A DNA stretch of 64,000 nucleotides from Quercus robur (lineage: Eukaryota > Streptophyta > Magnoliopsida > Fagales > Fagaceae), in NCBI RefSeq assembly GCF_932294415.1, contig NC_065537.1:2046001-2110000 (forward strand). The letters run 5' to 3'. Shown piece after piece: positions 32,871 through 43,963 of the stretch (positions are counted from its first letter, which is position 1; each line of letters starts with the position of its first letter). The position numbers and the translations under genes are program-made. The notes beneath the pieces were generated by a model. The model had not been told where the DNA came from. It ran no database searches and saw only the letters and a program-made list of their open reading frames with translations.

Positions 32871-34467
32871 AAGAATTTTTTTTTTTTTTTTTTTTTTTTG
32901 GGAAGTTGGAACCAGCAATGCTATAAAATATTTTTTTTATGGATTTGTAATATATATTTCTCATTATTTGTAATCTAAGGTGGGAAATCGAAATTAGTGT
33001 ACAATTATAGTAACGTGAATGGTGAGCCATTTCTTATTTGTTGCCTTTTTGTTGTCAAAAGATCACCTTTTCCAAGCCAATGCCAAATTTAATTCATTTT
33101 GAATACAACTTACACAATTACACACATTTTCAATACAACACATAAATTTTCTTGCAACTTTTTTCATCAATCATTTTCTTTCTCACCCCAAAAATAATTG
33201 ACATGGCCTTAAAATTAAATGACCATAAAACATGCATTTTCTTGCTCCTTTTTTCTTCAATCATTTTCTTTCTCACCCCAGAAAAAAGAGGGGGCTTTGG
33301 GACAGTTCCAACCTGCCTTCCCCTCAACATCCCCTCCTCCTCCTCCAAGCCTTTTTCTATATTCCCTTCCCCTCCATCTCATCACTTGAAAATTGAAGAC
33401 AGAATTCAAGGTCATTGGGTCGGTACAAGGAAAAACTAAAACTAAGTATTTTCTGAAGGCAATGTTCCAAAGCAATAAGAGCTACCACAGTAATGGCTTT
33501 CTGCCACATTACAAAGCTCACTTGGCAATTATAACAGCAATACAGTTAGGATAGTTCTCATGAGAATCAAAACTAATGTAATTACAATGTTATCTTAACT
33601 AAAATTAAAAAAATGAAACCAAAAGACAAAAATGTTTGCCGAGTCACTTCAAAACTTCTCACGTCAAACAAGTCAGAAACTCCACCCTCACTTTGATGTG
33701 AGAAAAATGCTCCAGGATATGTTCATAATTGTGGACCTTGAGACTTGTATGGTTATCTGCAACCTGCACCAACTACTTCAATGACAGACTTAAAACCATC
33801 CCTTTCTAAGCATTTGGCCAGTTCAGCCTAAGAAACAAAATTCACAACATTAGACAACAAGAAAGAAAGGAAAAAAAGATTTCAGAATATCAACATTAAA
33901 AAATGCAAACACAGGCAATCAAAGTGGGTTTTTTCGAAACTTAAGTATAAAACCAACAATTACGTGCATTTTTGGGTTAAGGAACTACAAGTTTGAGTAA
34001 TTCTCAATAGTTGATCATTGTAGGGTGAGCGTTTCCATCACATGGAGCTGTAACATGCTCTGTTACCTACTCATAATGTTATATTTTTAAGTTTTTACAA
34101 AAAAACAAATTTATGCATAAAGAAACCCGAAAAATATATGAAATTACAATCAAAGTAAAGCACTTGGAATACCAAGTAGGAACCTGTGCCGCATCTCCTT
34201 GGTTAGATGGCGCGAGTCGATTTCCATTTGGGTGAAGCGTGAGCGTTTGCATCTTGTGGCTGCTTTGCTTGGTCAAGTTGCCCCTGCTCAATGTCACTGT
34301 CATGTGGATGCGTGGCTTGTGGAACATGTATCAAGGTAGAGGAGGTAGGAGGTGATTGTGTATGACTTGGGCTGGTAGACATGAGCTAAACATGGGGTGT
34401 TTGAAGGTCAGGGGTGGGTATAACTATCTGGAGGGAGCTATAAGATGAGGCCATGAGTGAGTTGTGG
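32871..34467. other. Intergenic DNA, no gene seen
   Basis: Contains a T/A run at 32879-32899 and a direct repeat of about 40 bp with a 90-bp period (TCAATCATTTTCTTTCTCAC at about 33170 and 33258). No supported ORF. Confidence 0.4.
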
Positions 34468-36606
34468 TCAACTGGTGGTGGTGTGTGGGGAGGACTCGAA
34501 TTCAGCATGGGTAAACCGCGAGGGAGATCCAGTGTCAATGGGAGGGATGGGTGGCATGGGAGGCCAGGTTGTGTCCTGAGGGGTGGACACGGGTGGAACA
34601 GGGGTCTTAATGGCCGGAGGAGGGGTGGGGGCAGGTTGATGATGTGTCACTGGAGTAGTTGAGCTTGTACTGGGCCCTACATCTAGTATTTCAGTCTGGT
34701 TTGTTGTTTCATCATTGGCTGGCACATCGATACGATCAACCTCATCCACATCCTCAAGGGCCTTCTTAATGAACTTGTATTCATAAGATTCTTCAGTAAA
34801 CCAGTTGAGGACAGCCAGTTGGGTTGCAAGCTGTCATTAAATCACCAGCATTATAAAGTACGACACAAACATAATGTCAAACACAACATGCAAAACAAAA
34901 TAAATTTACACACATTACCAAAATTTCCATCTTAGCGCTAGTGCGGTCGATATACAGTCGAGTAATCCTACAATACCACACCATATATGGATGATGACAT
35001 GACATCACCTCCTCCATCCTGAGTGCATTACAAATGTACTCGTCACGATCATTCCACTTCTGAATATGGACTGCATGTTCCACCGACCAATTTTTCTCTA
35101 TCTAGCCCCTCGTATCTATTTTGTGCAAATCGCAATTGGTATTAGCATCTCAGGGTTGTTCTTGCTTTAGCCCAAACTGTCGTAAGACACGATTGGGTAG
35201 ATGGAACTCTACAAGCCAAAAACAAATAAATGGAACGATCAACCTCCACACATTACTTCCCTCGATGCGAAAACTAGGAGGAAGGTGGCTCAAGTCATTT
35301 TTATATGGCTCCCACTTAACCTACAAAAGCCACCAAGTAAAGCAACCACATTCAAAAATTTTCCTATAATTTGCACAACAAGTAGCACAATAGTGAGTAA
35401 TAAAAAACTTTTTGAAGGACATAAGATGTTATGGACGTATATATACAAGTATTATACCTGGTCGGGCCGTGTTGTGGCAATTTGATTGCAATATGCGGAA
35501 AGCATGTGCATGGGAGCATTCTTTGTACACATCGCCCCTGCCCACCTACAAGCAGGTAACATCGCATGGTCATTAGTCGTTTACGTATAAAAATGTGGCA
35601 TAATACATGATAGCACATTAACTATGCAATATATACTTACTTCATAGCAAGAGGAATTGGTGGTAGTGGTGGACCATAAACACCCTCGGGTTCGGGGCAC
35701 CATTTGTGGGGACATATGTGGGAACCTGACATATATCCACAATTGGACCAAAATCAATGGTCTGCCAATCTGCTTTGCCTTCTTGTCTGTTGCATTGCAC
35801 AGCTGTCTGTACGACCATAATAAGGCTGCACTACTCCAACTATACTTGTGTGGATTACAAAGATTCTGCATGAACTCTAACCACATGAGATGGACCCTAT
35901 CTCTGGACTTGTCAAGAAACACCATATCCCTTAGTAGGGCTAGTATATAGCAACGAGCGTACTGATGAACTTGAATCTCATTGACATCCAGAGACAGTGG
36001 TTGTCTGATTTGGTCGACAAGTGTAGGTATCAGAATCCTTTGACCTTTTAGCACAGTTTGACAGCGATTTGGAATTTGAATTCCAAGCATTTCACCACAC
36101 ACTTCTGTCCAAGTTTTTTTAGTGGGCCCAACTATTGCCTCACCCTCGATGGGCAACCCCATGATAACTTGCACATCTTGCAATGTGATCGTCATCTCAT
36201 CATGTGGTAGGTGGAATGTATGAGTCTCTAGGCACCATCACTCTACAAATTGCAGTGATCAATGCATGGTCAAGCTGTATGGATGGGACCAAGTGCAGAC
36301 CCTCTAGACCAAGCAACCTCACAATAGCAAGGACACGATCATCTACCATAGGACCTTGAAGTGTCAACTCTTCATGGCGACTTCGACAATCCAGTGTGCT
36401 AGGAGGATCCTGCAAATATTATGACAATAGATAAAAAATTTATGCAAATATTTAGTATTTATGGCTAATTAGAGTTATGACATGAATGCATAGTACAAGA
36501 AAACTCATGCAATTACCTATCCTCCAAGGTTCTACAGCAACTCAAATCGATGTTTAACTTGTTTCATCAATACACTATGATCAATGGGTCCAGGATCTAT
36601 CGTCAT
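34468..36606 (-). pseudogene. MAIN-like plant mobile domain (PMD) pseudogene
   Basis: Minus-strand pieces in order: DPGPIDHSVLMKQ (from about 36606, with an in-frame TAG); DDRVLAIVRLLGLEGLH (36409 down); a one-base shift near 36225; ETHTFHLPHDEMTITLQDVQVIMGLPIEGE; LWSYRQLCNATDKKAKQIGRPLILVQLW; an exon ending TTRPDQ with donor GTATAA near 35458; KWEPYKNDLSHLPPSF to VEFHLPNRVLRQFGL near 35130-35320, then stops; HIQKWNDRDEYI near 35040; and a Pro/Thr-rich tail to 34468. This is the order of MAIN / MAIN-LIKE and PP7-long-form-type proteins. The PMD domain is shared by host genes and Mutator-like transposons. The breaks make this copy non-functional. Confidence 0.82.
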
Positions 36607-37973
36607 GCTACAAAAAGTTTTTGTATCATATTAGCTATAAATAATAGGTTTGTGTAACGTGCAATATTGATTAGTGACATTGAATAGAGAGAGACTTACA
36701 CCATATATGGTTTAATATTGTGACATTGAATAGGGAGAGACTTACATCATAGATAGAAAGAAACCTCAATCACTCCAGCTCGGTATTTCTTAGAGAACTA
36801 GAGAATCAAAACTTTTGCAATAATAAAATAAGTACAATTTAGAAGTAGAGGCAAAACACAGCTTGGGGTCAGGGTTTGGTCTCAACCCAAAACCAACCAA
36901 AAATGGGTTAATTCTTAGCCCAAAATCAACTTATTGACCATTAGTTGAAGAACCAAACCAAACCAAACCAAACCAATTCAAAGCATGCATAGGCCATGTA
37001 GACAAAACAATTACAAAGAATACAAAGAGTTATGTAGAAAACGACAGAGACTTACAAATAACAGAATGGAATCTCTATTTGTAAAACCCCATGCACAATA
37101 CAGATAAAAATAAATAATTAATAAAAAAGAGTTTGGCAGAAATATATTACAAAAAGAAATCTAAAACTAAACAACTTCAGTTAAAGATTGGATGTAAACA
37201 CACACTCACACAAGTAGAACTTATCTACTACATTTTACAACTAATCCAATGAATAATTATATTTTATTTCCCAAGGTCTTTGGACCTATTGGCTTCCCCA
37301 CCTTCATAAACAAGGGGTGGAACATGAGGCCATGGATTCTATCCTATAAGGGTGCCTGAATTGTGTTTGCCCAAGAAAAAATATTTTTCATTACCTCATG
37401 GAGATTTTACATATGCTCTTTTTTTCCCCACGAAATACTTAATGAGGCAATTTATAAGGGTCTAGGGCTGGGTCTTGTAGAGAATGATCCTCCTAAAGTG
37501 GTGCACTATAGTCTATAGACCATTAGACCCCAGAAAGCTAGTCAAAATGCTCCAAATGCTAAGAGAGAATTTCTACATCCTTTCACGTGGATTAATCATT
37601 AATGTGTCCTAGAATTCAGTTCAAAGAGATCTATTCTATAAAAGCACAACAAACTTGAAAGGAAACCTGGCAAAGACACTAGAATAAGATTGGTGACGAG
37701 ACAGGCACAAGCTGTCTGCATGACAATCTCAGTATAAAACTTAGTTCAATATGTGAGGTCTTGCCAAACCCAACACAGATACATTTTGAATTAAAAGAGG
37801 AGGAGAGAGAGGGAGATGGGGGTGGGGGGCGGGGGTGGGGTGGTGAGGGGGGACAAGAGAGGAGTGTTCCAATCACACAAAATAAAAATCAGTAAAAGTC
37901 AATCCATACACAGAAGCTTAGTTCGCAGAAAGCAAGAATATATGAATTATGATCACAAGGTAGAATTGAATAC
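36607..37973. other. Intergenic DNA with G-rich simple sequence
   Basis: No supported ORF. A purine-rich block at 37797-37862 is mostly G. Repeats of AACCAAACCA occur at 36950-36975. Confidence 0.4.
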
Positions 37974-38126
37974 CTGTTTGCTTATCAATATTGGTGCCAG
38001 TTTTTGAAGGATTTAGCACCCCACAAATATCACAAGCAGACAAACCCTCATCATTATCATAAGTGCATACAGAGCAATGCCAAAGGCCACGCTTAGAAGT
38101 TTCTTGCTCTGACTGAGGTGCTTTCC
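37974..38126 (-). pseudogene. Isolated exon of an HBS1-like gene (RanBP2-type zinc finger)
   Basis: A 153-nt exon with acceptor TTTTGTCACAG and donor ACAG/GTATTC encodes a RanBP2-type finger: GLWHCSVCTYDNDEGLSACDICGVL, with four Cys in CX2C...CX2C spacing. This matches the N-terminal finger of plant HBS1/SKI7-type translational GTPases, which act in ribosome rescue and RNA decay. I could not find the acidic N terminus or any GTPase exon nearby, so it is probably a captured or left-over fragment. A complete gene with very distant exons is unlikely but not excluded. Confidence 0.6.
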
Positions 38127-38789
38127 CTGTGACAAAATAAACATCAGAGTTTATACAATGAGAATATGTATATCCATGTTTAACAAAACTGCAATCCGGA
38201 TCATGAAACATCATATTCCCCAAGTGATCCAACACACTTTAAATACCACGAATGCAGAATCAGTGCAGGATACAGATCGTATAATCACATAGATTTGAGG
38301 TACAGTTCCACATAAAAATCATGAATACAATGAATTCAAAACCAATCCACAATAGTCTCCTTCTTTTTATAAGATTATTTACTGTTAGAATTTTCCCCCA
38401 AAGACACAGTCCAAACAGAAAAGACTACTTTCATGGCTGCCATCACCCTCCAAATAGCCCTCCAAGGAAAATCTACACTAGAAACCCTTCTCAAAACCTC
38501 ACAGTACAAACAAACACAAAAAACACCATTTCTGATTCAATTTCTAACACACTTTACCATCCATTTTCAACACATACCTGAGTTAAATACAGAAAATCCA
38601 AGAAAAGTAGTAACTGAATCCAACTCCTAATCTTGAACTGGTCTAAGACTAAACATAAGGTTCCTATGCACTACATCACATGATGTTAACCCTAAGTATA
38701 CCATGCCTTCAGCAAGTTTAAACATTATGCGGATAGCAAAGTGAGGGAAATTTGAAGCTTAATATTATGACTCCAGCTAATATAAATAC
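38127..38789. other. Intergenic DNA, no gene seen
   Basis: AT-rich, no recognisable coding sequence on either strand. Confidence 0.35.
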
Positions 38790-40561
38790 TTTATTTGGAA
38801 CAAATATATGTAATAGCACAGTAAAATTGAAATAGCACAGTAAACAAAACAATATTTGTAACCCGCCCCACATCAAAAGCTTCTTGCAAAAATGATAATG
38901 AAAAGGAAATGGAAGCCTCTTTTGTTTTGTATGAGGAAAAAATGTCACAAGTCCTATTTGAAGCGGCATTTACATCTGGTAGTACATCCCTTAAACACAA
39001 AACCTTAGAATTTGAGGGATGCCCCTGTCTAAGGTGCCACAGCTTACTCATGTCACTAGAGTTCAAAGTAAAATTGACAAAGAATTTGTGTACAGGAAGA
39101 TGAAAGGAAGGAAGAATAGAATTATAAGTGTTTGAGAAGTTGAATTTTGCAGCAAGTGGAGTCCATTATGAACCTCACCCACATCGATTGGCCTCCAGCA
39201 TATAAGGTCCTATATGAGGCAGAAATTTGATAGTTTGACAAGACAACATAGGAGTTTTTGAGTAAGCTGACTAACATATAATATATTGAAGGAAAATGTA
39301 GGTACACGTAGGACATTTTCAAGGAAAAGGTGGGCTGAAATTCTAACAGACCATATGTGAGTTACCATAGCTATTTCACCATTTGTAAGTTCCACAACAC
39401 TATGCTTAACAAATGTGATAGTGGTAAATAGAGTTACAGAATGCACAATGTTATTTGTAGCCCCGGTATCCACAACCCATGTATCTCCCCCATATTCATG
39501 TCTACTAACCACTTCCTTTTTCCTTTTTTTTCAGAAAATATTGAATGCCTCAAATCACAACTGAAATCAGGACTATGAAAGTTCTGCAAAGAAGGAAAAT
39601 TACCTGCCATAGAAGTGGAGTTAGTTCCCAACATAGCCAAGAACAATTGACATTGCTCCTGAGTGAATGTAAATGAAGTAGATGCAGAACTAGAATTCAT
39701 TTCCACAGTGTGACCATTCATTCCACAGTGATTGCAAGTGAGCTTTTCTTTCCCCTTAGAGTTCTTGTTATTTTTGTTTCCTAAAGAAGAAGATACCTTA
39801 GTAACTGGGGTTGATGATTCCACACGAGGACTTGAATTGTTTCCCACACTACTACGCCTTTCTTCTTGAATTAGCAAAGAGTACACTTTGTTGATGGGTG
39901 GGAGAGGATCCATCAACAAAATTTGTGCCCTAACTTGGGCATAGGAGTCATTAAGACCCATCAAGAATTGCATCACTAAATCTTGATACTGAAGATCATT
40001 GAGTTTCTGACCTAAGTTGCAAGTGCAAAATCCACAAGAACACATTGGAAAAGGTCGAAATTTTTGCAATTGATCCCAGAGCACATTCAATTGAGTGAAA
40101 TATGATGTAATTGATGATTGACCTTGAGTAATTCCAGCAATATCCTTCTGTAATTGAAAAACTCGTGCTCCATTTGCTTGTGAAACTCTTTCCCTAAGGT
40201 CATTCCAGATTTCAAGAGCAGTGTCCTTATCGACTATGCTTGTAGCAATCTCTTGAGAAACAGAATTGAGGATCCAAGAAGTAACCATTTTGTCACAGCG
40301 AATCCAAGCTTGAATTGCGGAAGATGTTTTAACCACTGGAGATAAGAGAGTCAATGTGCCATCAATAAATCCCAACTTGTTCTTGGCAATCAATGCCATT
40401 CGCATTGATCTTGCCCAAGTTGGGTAATTCTCTCCCACAAGAGGTTGATACACAAGCATAGCATCAGGGCTTTCTTCATGGTGCAGGTACAGAGGATTTG
40501 ATGGATCATCCAAGATGGATGAGCATCGTGTAGAGGACGAAGAAGTTGACATCGAAGCCAT
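38790..40561 (-). pseudogene. gag: Copia gag / protease / pre-integrase remnant (copy D2)
   Basis: Nearly the same as 12520-14149. Gag at 39434-40561 opens with LVYQPLVGENYPTWARSMRMAL and carries CNHCGMNGHTVEMN. The protease, in a shifted frame (39210-39512), keeps DTGATNNIVHS where copy D1 has DTRA. A pre-integrase part (38791-39066, KLWHLRQGHPSNSKVL, CDIF) extends a little further than in D1. There is no integrase core, RT or LTR on the left side. Breakpoints of the segmental copy lie near 38860-38930. Confidence 0.82.
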
Positions 40562-40732
40562 TGGAATGGAAGTGTTTTTGACTTACTGCTTTGACAATAT
40601 ATCGAAATCTGATAAGAAAATAACTAATTCTCATTAACTAGCAAAACAAGTTACAACTCTTGTTGTTTCTGTACTCTGTTTAAGAACAGAATAATCAAAT
40701 TCGTTACGCAGTGATTGTGACAAGAAACTTAC

Positions 40733-40772
40733 TTGGATCAACTTGGTGCTTCCGCCTACTGATCCTGGACAT
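40733..40772 (-). pseudogene. Orphan exon 1 of a second CCR-like kinase copy
   Basis: A 40-nt exon reading MSRISRRKHQVDP plus one base with donor GTAAGT, the counterpart of 14592-14631. The kinase exon 2 that should follow on the minus strand is absent; homology ends inside the intronic Copia near 38860. Confidence 0.75.
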
Positions 40773-41412
40773 AAATATGACTGAATTGAGAGAGAGAGTG
40801 TGTGAAAGAATTGCATATCATAATTGGAAGGTACATTCTCACGCTGTCATGCACTGGTGTTCCTTAATCATTTCCGCGTGACCGAGGAGGGCCCAAGTTC
40901 ACTTTCCACTCCAGAATAAATAAAAGTAAGTTTCCCCCTTTCCCCTGCGCTCAACAGTTTTCTACGCGTGAAAGCGCGTTTGGTAGCTCCATTTTTGTGA
41001 GTCAAAAAATGTTACTTAGGCTAATTTACTTTGCCGAGACCATTCACATTTTGCTACGTCTCAAATTCTAGAATCCCACGAGTTCATAGCCACTAGGCCT
41101 CTTTTCTCTTTTGGATTTAATCCTGGCTATTAACTTCTCAGAAAAAAAAAATAGAATTGGGATTTTCGATTTCTTTCATTTTCAATTTATTTTTTACAAC
41201 AGGAATGTTGTACAAATGCTCCGTTTGACCAACAAGGAAATTCACATGCAGGTTCAAGGAATCCGACTTTAGTCAGTTGTATGCGTGGGTATATGGATAT
41301 AGGAAGTACACTGTTGTTTTGTAATCTGCTTTGGCGGCTGATGTAATTATTTGTTAAGCAAGATATAAATTTATAAGCTTTTATCCTTTTTTTTTTTTTC
41401 TGCAATTTCTTA
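40773..41412. repeat. Second copy of the kinase upstream region
   Basis: It matches 14632-15208, including the GA run before the ATG, and ends at the TTA target of the Harbinger element (41410-41412). It has extra segments around 40840-40980 missing from the first copy. No ORF. Confidence 0.75.
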
Positions 41413-41443
41413 GAGCATTAGCATTGGGAAATGCTAATGCTAA
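41413..41443 (+). repeat. Left terminal inverted repeat of the Harbinger element
   Basis: It pairs with 49431-49461. Each repeat is also internally palindromic: AGCATTAGCATT and AATGCTAATGCT flank a four-base centre. Confidence 0.92.
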
Positions 41444-41530
41444 ATCTAAAGGAAATTTAACATTTTTAACTTCAAAACAATCTGCATCAGGGAATGGCAA
41501 ACAGCACTATTGCAAATTTTTTTGCAATAG

Positions 41531-41570
41531 TGCTACAGTGCAATTCTATGTTTAGAATTGCACTGTAGCA
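41531..41570. repeat. Subterminal perfect hairpin
   Basis: Arms TGCTACAGTGCAATTCT and its exact reverse complement, separated by six bases (ATGTTT), about 120 bp inside the left end. A possible transposase-binding or structural site. Confidence 0.85.
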
Positions 41571-41789
41571 AGTATTGTATCAAAAATAATATATTTTATG
41601 TGTTTCCCCCTAAAACTTCTCTCTCATGAATTCATTCTGTGCGGGCTCTCCTCTCTCTCTATTCATTCTCTGTTTCTCATCTGCTCTCTCCTCATCTCTG
41701 AAGCTTCATCTCCGAAATGTCTATGTGACCATCTCCGAAATTTCTGGACCCATCTCCATCTCTATCTCCGAAATTTCTCACCCGATTCA

Positions 41790-42060
41790 CCCTCACCCAT
41801 CTCCATCGCTGACCCTCACCCATTCACCGATTCACCCTCACCGATTCACCCTCACCCTCACCTCACCCGGTCACCGATTCACCCTCACCCTAACCTCACC
41901 CATTCACCGATTCACCCTCACCCATTCATCCTCACCCATCTCCATCTCTGAAGCTTCACCCTCACCCATTCACTGATTCACCCTCACCTCACCCATTCAC
42001 CCTCACCGATTCACCCTCACCCTCACCCATCTTAACCGATTCACCCTCACCCATTCTCAA
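41790..42060. repeat. CACCCTCACC-type tandem repeat
   Basis: About 270 bp of degenerate units based on CATTCACCGATTCACCCTCAC. It lies upstream of the MYB-like ORF and creates open frames in two phases that are not genes. Confidence 0.85.
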
Positions 42061-42962
42061 GGGTTTTTAGGTTTGGGTTCAGATTTTGCAAAAACGAAGC
42101 TCCGTCGATGTTGGGGGATTCAGCTCCGTCGGTGTTGGTGCTGACTGTAAGGTGGGTTTTGATCAATGTAGAGTTTTTGTGTTTGTGTTTCTTTTCTCTC
42201 TCTGCAAGAAAAAGAGGGATTCAGCTTGTGTTTGTGTTTGGGTTTTGATAAAAGAATTGTTGTTGATGTTTGCAGAGTTTTTGTTGTTGATTTAGCATCT
42301 TCGAGACCGTAAGCTCGAGTTCATCTTCAGAAAGTTTGCTCGGTTCATCTTCAATTACTAGTAAGTATCTCTCTCTATCTATTTCTCTCCCTTCTCTCTA
42401 TTCTCTTTGTTTCTGTAGCCCTCTGTAAAACCGTTCTTTGATAAGCCTTTTTTTTTCCTCCTGTGTAATACATGACTAGTTTAGTAATATTAAACCAAAA
42501 TTTTGCTGGGAGCATCAAAACCAAATTTATTATTATAAACATACATAATCACAATGATGCTGGGAGCATCAAAACCAAATTCATTTGAGATTATTTGGTT
42601 TTAATGCTCCCTACATCACACAACACTTAGTGTCGAAATTAACATGTGACTGTATTTCTATTAGGTCCGATTTTATTCATGACATGCCAAGCAAGTCCAG
42701 CAAAAAGTTAAGCATTAATATTTGGTTGTGTACAGGGCTAGTATTTCTGTCACAGGATATTACTGTAATATACTTGAAATATGTTGATTAGGAGCTGTCA
42801 ATATATATTGTTTTGATTAGGAGTTGTCAACATATATTGTAGGATATTGCTATATGTGAGAAGTTGTCACCAAAATATTATGATTAGCTTATACTAATTG
42901 TAAAGACACAAATAAGAATTGACTTCATATACTAACTATTTTAAGTTCCCTATTTAAAAGGG

Positions 42963-43963
42963 ATGGTTAGGCAAGAAGACTATGACCAATATGGTGATTT
43001 CTTACAAGCTGATTCTGATTTTGTGGAACCATTTTTAAGTGGGTCTCAAAATCCTTCAATGCCCATCCAGTCTTTACCAGAAGTTGAAATTGTCACCTCT
43101 AAACGTGGTGCCAACTTCAGTGCAGATGAGGACCTCCTCCTCATCGCTGCATGGCTTAACATTGGCATGGATGCTGTGCATGGTACTGACCAAAAGAGTG
43201 ACAAATTTTGGACAAAAATTTGGGAATTTTTTTGCGCGAACAATACTTACGGAACCACACGTTTTAGTACCTCCCTATCAAGTCGATGGGGAAATATTAA
43301 TAGGGAGACAAGTAGGTTTGCTGGGTTCATGGCTAAAGTTGAAGCTCGAGATAAAAGTGGTACAACTAACGAGGACAAGGTATAAATTATATTACAATGA
43401 TGTCACAATATTAATTTCCTTTATAGTTTCAAGACTCTAATTATTTTATTTTTAAAAAAAAACTTTAGTTGAAAGAGGCAAAGGAACTATATAAAGCTAC
43501 ACCAAATCCAACATCCGGCAAATACCTAGCTTTTGCTTATGAACATTGTTGGGTTGTGTTGAAAAACCAACCAAAGTGGAGTATACTTAAGGAAAGATCA
43601 AAAAGGCTCCCTCAAACTCCAAGTTCAATCAATCAAGTTGATAGTAATGATGATGACACAGTGGTACTAGAGAGACCAATTGGTAGAAAAGCCGAAAAGG
43701 CTAAGCGAAAGAGGCCAGATGATGATAAGGGTTTTGATGATTATTTGGCCAAAAAATTGCAATATATTTAGGCATCACATGAACAAGACAAAGAGGCTCT
43801 TCGCATCAAAGCGGAAAAGCTTCGTCTTAAAACTATTAGGGAGGAGGGAAGAATAATAACCAAGGATACAAGTGGCATGAATGACAAAGAAAGACTTTAT
43901 TTTGAAAATCTCAAGGATCAAATCCTTGCAAGACAAGTTGGAGTTGACCTAAGGAACATGTAG
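42963..43963 (+). pseudogene. Harbinger MYB/SANT-like accessory protein
   Basis: Exon 1 is 42963-43379, intron 43380-43469 (GT...AG), and exon 2 begins LKEAKELY. The MYB-like region contains GANFSADEDLLLIAAWLNIGMD, FWTKIWEFF and SSRWGNINRETSRFAGF, then a basic/acidic linker (GRKAEKAKRKRPDDD) and a coiled tail to TAG 43961-43963. An in-frame TAG at 43769-43771 cuts off the last 63 codons. In this superfamily the second protein binds the element ends and helps the transposase enter the nucleus. Confidence 0.85.

Noticed and set aside
34453-34662. Gly/Arg-rich plus-strand frame
   Set aside because: It is the complement of the proline-rich tail of the MAIN-like pseudogene.
41598-41976. Two overlapping Ser/Pro/His-rich frames
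   Set aside because: Both are produced by the CACCCTCACC tandem repeat read in two phases.
42585-42791. 68-codon frame before the MYB-like gene
   Set aside because: No domain, no splice continuity with the MYB-like exon, and sequence typical of non-coding spacer.
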